A stretch of 5,040 nucleotides of DNA from NCBI GenBank assembly GCA_016302015.1, contig JAEDOJ010000123.1, positions 1 through 5,040 of the forward strand. The letters run 5' to 3'. The notes beneath the pieces are model-generated. The model was not told the DNA's origin, ran no database searches, and saw only the letters and a program-made list of their open reading frames with translations. The first letter of the stretch is position 1. Every line of letters begins with the position of its first letter. The position numbers and the translations under genes are program-made. Positions 1-5,040 of the stretch are shown here, piece by piece. This DNA is from Oscillospiraceae bacterium (GTDB taxonomy: Bacteria > Bacillota_A > Clostridia > Oscillospirales > Oscillospiraceae).

Positions 1-2
1 GA

Positions 3-47
3 ATTATCAACGAGGGCGCCAACGGGCTGATCTGTCTCCTGTTATAA
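3..47 (+). CDS. Possible 3' end of a convergent gene, product unknown
   Basis: The plus-strand frame starting at base 3 is open from the left edge and reads IINEGANGLICLLL before TAA at 45-47. One other frame closes at once and the third runs on through the repeat element. The composition is plausible for the C-terminus of a real protein, and convergent layout would fit the terminator at 247-272. Fourteen codons are too few to identify a product or exclude chance. Confidence 0.25.
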   Translation: MINEGANGLICLLL

Positions 48-61
48 ACCACCGCACCCTG

Positions 62-114
62 CCTCCCTCTGACGAGGGAGGTGGCAAAACCGAAGGTTTT
101 GACGGAGGGAGAGA
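62..114 (+). repeat. Left repeat unit (copy A)
   Basis: Hairpin 1 is a perfect 8-bp inverted repeat, CCTCCCTC (62-69) and GAGGGAGG (74-81), with loop TGAC. Hairpin 2 is CAAAACC (85-91) and GGTTTTG (95-101) with loop GAA. It ends in GGAGGGAGAGA. The CTCCCTC at 63-69 could instead pair with GAGGGAG at 105-111, enclosing hairpin 2, so two folds compete. Confidence 0.85.
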
Positions 115-116
115 CC

Positions 117-140
117 TAAAACGCACCGTTTTACGTAAAA
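117..140. repeat. Overlapping palindromes at the centre of the repeat element
   Basis: TAAAACG (117-123) and CGTTTTA (127-133) form a perfect 7-bp stem with loop CAC. The second arm overlaps a perfect 12-base palindrome, TTTTACGTAAAA (129-140). Only one of the two pairings can form at a time. No T-run follows on the plus strand, so it does not look like a standard terminator. Function unknown. Confidence 0.6.
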
Positions 141-162
141 ATCTGATAATTCATAGCTTTTT

Positions 163-209
163 TCTCTCCCTCAGTCGGCTGCGCCGACAGCTCCCTCGTC
201 AGAGGGAGC
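163..209 (-). repeat. Right repeat unit (copy B), inverted relative to copy A
   Basis: Read on the minus strand, hairpin 1 is GCTCCCTC (209-202) and GAGGGAGC (197-190) with the same TGAC loop as copy A. Hairpin 2 is GTCGGC/GCCGAC (188-183 and 179-174) with loop GCA. It ends in TGAGGGAGAGA. Unit order and spacing follow copy A, but hairpin 2 shares no sequence with that copy. Confidence 0.85.
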
Positions 210-225
210 CGCAAACGTCCTGCGG
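209..225. repeat. Small hairpin between repeat copy B and the terminator
   Basis: CCGCA (209-213) and TGCGG (221-225) form a 5-bp stem with a 7-base loop. It adjoins copy B and may belong to the end of the repeat element. It is short and could be chance. Confidence 0.3.
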
Positions 226-246
226 TTGTAAACCGATGGCGCGAAC

Positions 247-272
247 AAAAGGGGCTGCTTTCCCGCAGCCCC
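247..272 (-). terminator. Rho-independent terminator of the secA-pgeF-lipoprotein operon
   Basis: On the minus strand a perfect 8-bp stem GGGGCTGC/GCAGCCCC with a six-base GGGAAA loop is followed by TTTTGTT. It begins 7 bases after the TAA stop of the lipoprotein gene. In the plus direction the same stem is preceded by AAAA and followed, after GCTA, by TTTTTATT, so it could also stop transcription of a convergent plus-strand gene, though less efficiently. Confidence 0.9.
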
Positions 273-279
273 GCTATTT

Positions 280-1878
280 TTATTCATATGATTCTTCCTG
301 TTGAGCCTGCTTCTCCGCTTCCATGACCTCATAGGTCTTGTCCACGTCAGAGAGCGTCCGGCCGGTGTTGGGCAAGTGGAACACATAATCCAGCGCCGGT
401 TCCAGGTCGGTAAGCTTTCCCCGGGTAATATACACGCCATAGGTTTTGAAGCCGATGGGACAAAGATAGCCATTCTCCATCACCCGGGAGCACAGTTCAA
501 TGTAATTGCCGGAATTCATGTGCGCGGAATAGCACAGGCTCACCATGTTCTCATTCACCATGGAGCCATACTGCAAATAGCCATACTCGGAGAAGAAATG
601 GGACAGGTCAAAATCCGCCGTCAGCCGGGTCTCTCCCAGATACAGGTCAAAATTCCCGGAGGATAACTGCACCAGATAGGAATAATAGTCCATTGCCTTG
701 AGCTTGATATTCAGCCCCGCCGCCACCAGCGCTTCCGTAATGATCTCCGCCGCCTTCACGTTGGCAGGTTTATCGCTGCAAACCAGGAAAACGCCCTCGT
801 GATCCAGATACTCCGCAGAGTTTTTGATGCCGGATTCCTCATAGGCTCTCTCCAGAACTCCCGGCTCCAGATCATATTTTTCCGACAGGGCTACATCAAA
901 CAGGTCTGATTTGGGAGAACAGGGCAGTGAAGACGGATCTACCGCGCCATTATAGCAGTCACCGGCAATGGTAACCCGGTCAATCGCATAGGTCACGGCT
1001 CTTCTCAGGGTGTCGTTGGCGAAATAACCGCTGCCCAAATTGAAGCCCACATAGTCCATCACCGTGGTGGGAACCTCCCAGATTTCCAGATCGCAGCGGT
1101 AGCCCGTGGAAGCGGGAGAATTGGGATCGCAGAGAACCACGTCCGCATCCCCGAACTGGAACTGATCCCGCAGATCCATGGCGTCCTCGCAAGGAATCAG
1201 GGTGATTTCCTGCAAATCAATGGCGGGTGCTTCCGTCTGCCACCAGTTGGCGTTCCGAAGCAGCCGATAGCCCATAACGGAGAAGGGGCCGGTGCCGGTG
1301 GGAACGGAATTTTCGATGGTATCCGCCTTCATAATGGGGACGTCCAGCATCAGGGCAAAGTTCTCATAGCCCGTGTCCAGCTGGACAAAGACAGACCCGT
1401 CCTCCTGCGCGGAGCAATAGGACACATGGGACAGCCGTCCCCGGTAGTACTTGCTGCCCCGAGCCGCCGTAATGGAGGACACCACGTCATTTGCCGTCAG
1501 AAAGCTGCCGTCGGAAAAGCGCACGTCCGGTACAAGCTTAAAGGTATAGCCCATACCGTCCGCGGTGACGGAAAAGCTCTCGCACAGGACAGGCTCCGGC
1601 TGGAACTTGCTGTTGACCACAAAGAGGCTCTCATACATCAGAGAGATCACCGCCCGGTTTGCCGTGGCCTCGCAGTTCAGCGGGTTCAAGCCGCTGGAGG
1701 GCAGATAGGCAATGCCAAGGCTGGTCAGCTTCTCTTTTTCAGGGGCTGCGCTGATCACGGTTGTCTCACTCGTCCCCGCCTCCGGCGCCAATGCCACCGT
1801 GGCTCCTGCAGGCTCCGTGGCGGCGCAGCCGCTCAATAATATTACCGCTGCAAGCAGCAGGCCAATGATCTTTCTCAC
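280..1878 (-). CDS. Family 5 extracellular solute-binding lipoprotein (peptide ABC-transporter type)
   Basis: This 532-residue protein should be anchored to the outer face of the cell membrane. The GTG start at 1878 is chosen because GAGGAG lies 7 bases upstream and gives an immediate signal peptide: VRK, a hydrophobic stretch (residues 4-15) and lipobox LSGC with the lipidated Cys18. The ATG at 1977 would bury this behind 33 residues translated from pgeF in another frame. An Ala/Thr/Glu-rich tether (19-50) follows. SBP_bac_5 landmarks: LMYESL (80-85), FQPEPVLCESF (92-102), YTFKLVPDVRFSDG and DVV (111-133), GTGPFSVMGYRLLRNANWW (195-213), LRRAVTYAIDR (291-301), and the lobe II closing region FDLYLGETRLTADFD (410-424). 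This family binds peptides, and also nickel, sugars or other ligands; the ligand cannot be inferred here. No permease or ATPase gene is adjacent. The mature protein has 12 further cysteines, unusual for an exported protein. The C-terminus is Glu/Gln-rich. Confidence 0.93.
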   Translation of the reverse strand: MRKIIGLLLAAVILLSGCAATEPAGATVALAPEAGTSETTVISAAPEKEKLTSLGIAYLPSSGLNPLNCEATANRAVISLMYESLFVVNSKFQPEPVLCESFSVTADGMGYTFKLVPDVRFSDGSFLTANDVVSSITAARGSKYYRGRLSHVSYCSAQEDGSVFVQLDTGYENFALMLDVPIMKADTIENSVPTGTGPFSVMGYRLLRNANWWQTEAPAIDLQEITLIPCEDAMDLRDQFQFGDADVVLCDPNSPASTGYRCDLEIWEVPTTVMDYVGFNLGSGYFANDTLRRAVTYAIDRVTIAGDCYNGAVDPSSLPCSPKSDLFDVALSEKYDLEPGVLERAYEESGIKNSAEYLDHEGVFLVCSDKPANVKAAEIITEALVAAGLNIKLKAMDYYSYLVQLSSGNFDLYLGETRLTADFDLSHFFSEYGYLQYGSMVNENMVSLCYSAHMNSGNYIELCSRVMENGYLCPIGFKTYGVYITRGKLTDLEPALDYVFHLPNTGRTLSDVDKTYEVMEAEKQAQQEESYE

Positions 1879-2681
1879 AGGCGATCTCCTCGAATCATGA
1901 TGATAGCAGCCAGAGAGCCTCGCTGATTTCCCACCCGGCGGTGAGACCAGAACCGCTCCGGCTGACAGGCCGTGCATTCCTCCGCAATGTCGATGCGCTG
2001 AACCCCCGCCCGGCGCAGCGCCATGGCGTTCAGCTCCTTCAGGTTTACATAATATTTTTCCCCCTGAGGACGGACGGCCTGCTCCGCCTCCTGGCCGAAG
2101 GCTTTGAACATAGCTTCCGGCACATCCCCGTCCGTCTCAAAGCAGCACTGGGAAATACAGGGGCCGATGGCGGCACGAATGTCCTCCGGCCGGCTTCCGA
2201 ACTCCTGTCCCATCCGCTCCACGGCCCTGGCAGGAATTTGCGCCGCCGTCCCCCGCCAACCGGCGTGGACAGCGCCCACAGCCCGCTGCACCGGGTCATA
2301 GAGCAAAACCGGGGTGCAATCCGCAGAAAAAACTGTCAGCGCCACATTGGGAACGTTGGTAATCAGGCCATCGCAGCCCTTTTCCACCTCCCGGAGCAGT
2401 CCCCTGCCCCGTTCCCCTTCTCCAACCCGCTCCACGATGTCGGAATGAATCTGTTTGGTAAACACCGTATTCCGGGGGTCAAAGCCCACGGCTTCTCCCA
2501 AAATCCGATAATTTTCCAATACATTTTCCCGAAGGTCTCCCCGGTGAACTCCCAGATTCAGGGAGGCCAAATGTCCCTGACTGACCCCGCCGAACCGGGT
2601 GGAAAAGCAATGCGCCGTTCCCTCCAGAGCGGAGGCGGTCAGATATTCCAGCGTTCCCTTTTGGTTTACATAAAATCCCAT
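1875..2681 (-). CDS. pgeF: PgeF / YfiH-YlmD family protein (multi-copper polyphenol oxidase-like fold)
   Basis: This 268-residue protein is of normal length for the Cu-oxidase_4 (DUF152) family. Members were first called laccases. Later work on the family showed purine nucleoside phosphorylase, adenosine deaminase and methylthioadenosine phosphorylase activity, and E. coli YfiH was named peptidoglycan editing factor because it prevents misincorporation of L-Ser into the stem peptide. The expected zinc ligands are visible: His79 in KQIHSD, Cys122 in SADCTPVLLYD and His139 in HAGWRGT. Other family blocks are FSTRFGGVS (26-34), LNLGVHRGD (41-49), IGPCISQCCFE (172-182) and the C-terminal C-T...FWSHRR...GSLAAII. 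It has no signal peptide, so it should be cytosolic. The ATG at 2681 overlaps the secA stop by one base, and its end overlaps the lipoprotein gene by four, so it probably depends on translational coupling. The family is secure; which reaction dominates here is not decidable from sequence. Confidence 0.96.
   Translation of the reverse strand: MGFYVNQKGTLEYLTASALEGTAHCFSTRFGGVSQGHLASLNLGVHRGDLRENVLENYRILGEAVGFDPRNTVFTKQIHSDIVERVGEGERGRGLLREVEKGCDGLITNVPNVALTVFSADCTPVLLYDPVQRAVGAVHAGWRGTAAQIPARAVERMGQEFGSRPEDIRAAIGPCISQCCFETDGDVPEAMFKAFGQEAEQAVRPQGEKYYVNLKELNAMALRRAGVQRIDIAEECTACQPERFWSHRRVGNQRGSLAAIIMIRGDRL
1886..1891 (-). promoter_or_regulatory. Ribosome binding site that fixes the lipoprotein GTG start
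   Basis: GAGGAG sits inside the pgeF codons for Arg-Gly-Asp near its C-terminus, 7 bases before the GTG at 1878. It is the best Shine-Dalgarno match near this junction and supports the GTG start over the upstream in-frame ATG. The start overlaps the pgeF stop as GTGA, which suggests coupled translation. Confidence 0.85.
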
Positions 2682-5040
2682 TACTTTGCTTCATCCTTAT
2701 CCCGGCAGCAATGCTTATACTTCTTTCCGCTGCCGCAGGGACAGGGATCGTTTGCGCCGATCTTGATTTTCTTCACAGGCTGCTTTTTCACGGTCTTGTG
2801 GTCGCCGCCGGTGCCGGTGATCTTCGCCACCTGCTTGCGCTTGATGTCCTCCTCCGTGCGAATGCGGAAGGTGAACAGGCGGCGGACGGTCTCCTCCCGG
2901 ATGGCGCCGATCATGCCGTCAAACATGGCAAAGCCCTCCCGTTTGTATGCCACAACGGGATCGGTCTGACCGTAGGCACGGAGCCGAATGCCCTGCTTCA
3001 GATCGTCCATGGCGTCGATATGATCCATCCAGTATTCGTCCACCACACGAAGCAGGATAATGCGCTCGATCTCCCGCATTCTTTCCTTGCCAAACTCAGC
3101 CTCCCGTTTGGAATAGGTCTGGCGAAGGAGGTCGTAGAGCTTTGCGGAAGCCTCCTCGCTGGTAAGGGAAGCCCCTGCGTTCAAAGCCCCGGCGGGACAA
3201 TATATCCCTTCAAATTTGGAGGCAAGGGTCTGCATGGGATCGCCTTCCCCGGAAGCGAAGGCATCGGCGACCTCCGTATCCACCACATGGCGGATCATGC
3301 CGTCAATGGTGGAATAAAGGTCTTCCCCATCCAGCACCTTCTGCCGCTGTTCGTAAATCACGGAGCGCTGGGTGTTCATCACGTCGTCGTATTCCAGCAC
3401 GTTCTTACGGGACTGGAAGTTCCGGCTTTCCACGGTTTTCTGAGCATTTTCAATGGCGTTGGACAGCATCTTCGCGTCGATGGGGGTGTCCTCATCCACG
3501 CCCAGGGTATTCATCATATTCATCACCCGCTCAGAGCCGAAGAGGCGCATGACATCGTCCTCCAGCGACAGGAAGAAGCGGGTCTCGCCGGGATCGCCCT
3601 GACGGCCGGAACGGCCGCGAAGCTGATTGTCGATTCGTCTGGATTCGTGACGCTCGGTGCCTACGATAAACAGGCCGCCTGCGGCACGCACCTTGGCGGC
3701 TTCCGCATCCACCTCCACCTTGTGACGGGCATAGGCTTCCTTAAAGGCGGCACGGGCTGCCAGAATTTCCTCGTTGTCCGTTTCCGCATAGGAATTGGCC
3801 TCCGCAAGGATCTCATCGGGAATGCCCTGCTTGCGAAGCTGGGACAGCGCCATAAATTCAGCGTTGCCGCCCAGCATAATATCCGTACCACGGCCTGCCA
3901 TGTTGGTGGAAATGGTCACAGCGCCGAATTTACCGGCCTGCGCCACAATTTCCGCTTCCTTTTCATGGTGCTTTGCGTTCAGAACCGTGTGTTTGACGCC
4001 CTCCCGCTTCAGCAGCTTGGACAGCAGTTCGGACTTTTCAATGGAAATGGTGCCCACCAGCACAGGCTGCCCCTTGGCGTTGCAGTCCTTGATCTGCTCA
4101 ATCACCGCACGGAACTTACCCGCCTCCGTTTTGTAGACCACATCGTGATGGTCGATACGGATCACCGGCTTGTTGGTGGGAATCTCCACGATGTCGATCT
4201 GATAAATTGCGGAAAATTCCTGTTCCTCGGTGAGCGCCGTACCGGTCATGCCGGAGAGCTTGTTGTACAGACGGAAGAAATTCTGGAAGGTAATGGTGGC
4301 CAGAGTTTTGTTCTCGCTGGCAACGCTGACGCCTTCCTTGGCCTCAATGGCCTGATGGAGACCCTCGTTATACCGGCGGCCATACATCAGCCGGCCGGTA
4401 AACTCGTCCACAATAATGACCTGACCATCCTTCACCACATAGTCGATGTCCCGCTTCATAATGCCCCGGGCACGCATGGCCTGATTGATATGGTGGGTCA
4501 GGGTGGTGTTCTCAATGTCCGCCAGATTCTCCACGGCGAAGAATTTTTCCGCCTTTGCAATGCCCCGGGCAGTCAGGTTGGCAGTCCGGGACTTTTCATC
4601 CACATAGTAGTCGCAGTCCAGATCGTCCTGCTCTTCCTTTTCATCGGTGGTGGCAAAAACCTTCTTCTTCAGGCCGGAGACAAAGAAATCAGCCAGCTCA
4701 TAGAGCTTGGTGGATTCCTCGCCCTTGCCGGAAATGATCAGAGGAGTTCTGGCTTCATCGATGAGGATGGAGTCCACCTCGTCCACAATGGCAAAATTGT
4801 GTCCCCGCTGCACCATATCCGGTTTGTACAGCGCCATATTGTCACGCAGATAATCAAAGCCCAGCTCATTGTTGGTGCAGTAGGTGATGTCGGCGTTGTA
4901 GGCGGCACGGCGCTCTTCGTTCTTCAGGTCGTGAACGATCAGACCCACGGTCAAGCCCAAAAAACGGTAGACCTTTCCCATCCATTCCGAGTCACGCTTG
5001 GCCAGATAGTCGTTGACGGTGACGATATGGACGCCCTTCC
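2681..5040 (-). CDS. secA: Protein translocase ATPase SecA, 5' end beyond window
   Basis: SecA is the cytosolic ATPase motor that pushes unfolded preproteins through the SecYEG channel. The reading frame is open to the right edge, and 785 residues are visible (residue 1 is the codon at 5038-5036). Residues 7-13 read TVNDYLA, which lies near residue 135 in E. coli SecA, so about 110-130 N-terminal residues, including Walker A, are missing. Visible in order: [15 protein letters not shown] (53-67), Walker B DEVD (86-89), [11 protein letters not shown] (94-104), the preprotein-binding domain (about 109-250), DEFTGR (211-216), GMTGTA (263-268), NMAGRGTDI (379-387), motif [13 protein letters not shown] (472-482), helical scaffold YDDVMNTQR (550-558), and the two-helix finger region beginning [11 protein letters not shown] (from 667). 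The C-terminal SEC-C zinc motif has Cys 766, 768, 777 and 778. The Met at 4981 is internal, because conserved SecA sequence continues upstream of it. All visible motifs are intact. The stop TAA shares its last base with the pgeF start. Confidence 0.99.
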   Translation of the reverse strand, partial: KGVHIVTVNDYLAKRDSEWMGKVYRFLGLTVGLIVHDLKNEERRAAYNADITYCTNNELGFDYLRDNMALYKPDMVQRGHNFAIVDEVDSILIDEARTPLIISGKGEESTKLYELADFFVSGLKKKVFATTDEKEEQDDLDCDYYVDEKSRTANLTARGIAKAEKFFAVENLADIENTTLTHHINQAMRARGIMKRDIDYVVKDGQVIIVDEFTGRLMYGRRYNEGLHQAIEAKEGVSVASENKTLATITFQNFFRLYNKLSGMTGTALTEEQEFSAIYQIDIVEIPTNKPVIRIDHHDVVYKTEAGKFRAVIEQIKDCNAKGQPVLVGTISIEKSELLSKLLKREGVKHTVLNAKHHEKEAEIVAQAGKFGAVTISTNMAGRGTDIMLGGNAEFMALSQLRKQGIPDEILAEANSYAETDNEEILAARAAFKEAYARHKVEVDAEAAKVRAAGGLFIVGTERHESRRIDNQLRGRSGRQGDPGETRFFLSLEDDVMRLFGSERVMNMMNTLGVDEDTPIDAKMLSNAIENAQKTVESRNFQSRKNVLEYDDVMNTQRSVIYEQRQKVLDGEDLYSTIDGMIRHVVDTEVADAFASGEGDPMQTLASKFEGIYCPAGALNAGASLTSEEASAKLYDLLRQTYSKREAEFGKERMREIERIILLRVVDEYWMDHIDAMDDLKQGIRLRAYGQTDPVVAYKREGFAMFDGMIGAIREETVRRLFTFRIRTEEDIKRKQVAKITGTGGDHKTVKKQPVKKIKIGANDPCPCGSGKKYKHCCRDKDEAK
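2693..2698 (-). promoter_or_regulatory. Weak ribosome binding site of pgeF at TAATG junction
   Basis: An AAGGAT sequence lies in the last codons of secA, with 12 bases between AAGGA and the pgeF ATG. That is longer than the usual 5-9 base spacing. Because the secA stop and pgeF start form TAATG, ribosomes finishing secA probably restart at once on pgeF, with this site helping. The coupling is inferred from the overlap. Confidence 0.5.

Larger units (their letters stand above)
62..210. repeat. Mirror-image composite repeat element, MITE-like
   Basis: Two copies of the same structured unit face each other across an AT-rich centre. The outer 20 bases at 62-81 match the reverse complement of 190-209 at 18 positions, differing only at the two end bases. 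The inner ends also match: GAGGGAGAGA at 105-114 and its complement at 163-172. The heptamer GAGGGAG or its complement occurs six times (63, 74, 105, 166, 191, 202). No transposase or open reading frame is present. I recall similar GAGGGAG hairpin repeats as frequent in Oscillospiraceae genomes; copy number here cannot be checked. A weaker match (9 of 12 bases) between 45-56 and the reverse complement of 221-232 may mean the mirror symmetry extends further out. Confidence 0.85.

Noticed and set aside
1..9. GAATTATCA matching the reverse complement of 144-152
   Set aside because: A nine-base inverted match is fairly likely by chance in this stretch, and its outer side cannot be followed past the window edge.
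62..210. CRISPR array
   Set aside because: There are only two repeat copies, they are inverted rather than direct, and there is no regular spacer pattern or cas gene.
171..473. 100-codon minus-strand frame running from the lipoprotein gene through the terminator into the repeat
   Set aside because: It is an out-of-frame reading of the lipoprotein gene's 3' end, crosses the terminator, and shows no conserved motif.
301..666. 121-codon open frame on the plus strand
   Set aside because: It is fully antisense to the well-supported binding protein and has no family features of its own.
1879..1977. ATG at 1977 as the start of the solute-binding protein
   Set aside because: It would add 33 residues without family similarity ahead of a clear signal peptide. 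The GTG at 1878 has a GAGGAG site at ideal spacing.
1941..2969. 342-codon open frame on the plus strand
   Set aside because: It lies antisense to conserved parts of pgeF and secA and has no recognisable domain. Long antisense frames are common opposite GC-biased coding sequence.
4979..4981. ATG as the start of secA
   Set aside because: Conserved SecA residues (TVNDYLA and neighbours) continue upstream in the same frame to the window edge, so this is an internal methionine.

Overview
The window looks like chromosomal DNA from an anaerobic Gram-positive bacterium, most likely a Clostridia member of the Oscillospiraceae/Faecalibacterium kind. This is an inference. It rests on the clostridial-type SecA ending in a zinc-binding SEC-C tail, a lipoprotein-type solute-binding protein, base composition that looks mid-50s % GC by eye, and a GAGGGAG-type hairpin repeat that I recall as abundant in gut Oscillospiraceae genomes. 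No rRNA or other direct taxonomic marker is present.

Almost all of the window (280-5040) is one minus-strand operon, read right to left: secA (5' end cut by the right window edge), then pgeF, then a lipoprotein of the family 5 (peptide/oligopeptide type) solute-binding proteins. The genes are fused at the level of translation: secA and pgeF share one base (TAATG), and pgeF and the lipoprotein gene overlap by four bases (GTGA). A strong GAGGAG ribosome binding site for the lipoprotein gene lies inside the last pgeF codons. A rho-independent terminator follows within about 10 bases of the last stop codon.

The genes form a loose cell-envelope theme. SecA drives protein export, which the lipoprotein itself needs. 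PgeF is a YfiH/YlmD-family enzyme tied to purine nucleoside metabolism and to correct peptidoglycan precursors. The binding protein would capture a peptide-like or other small ligand at the outer face of the membrane. No permease or ATPase gene for it is visible.

The left 280 bases hold no confident gene. They may contain the last 14 codons of a convergent plus-strand gene (3-47). After that comes a mirror-image repeat element (62-210): two inverted copies of a structured unit, each with a conserved CTCCCTC/GAGGGAG hairpin and a second hairpin of the same shape but different sequence, flanking an AT-rich centre with overlapping palindromes. This element is the most unusual thing in the window. 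I see no defence system, CRISPR array, tRNA, rRNA or transposase.
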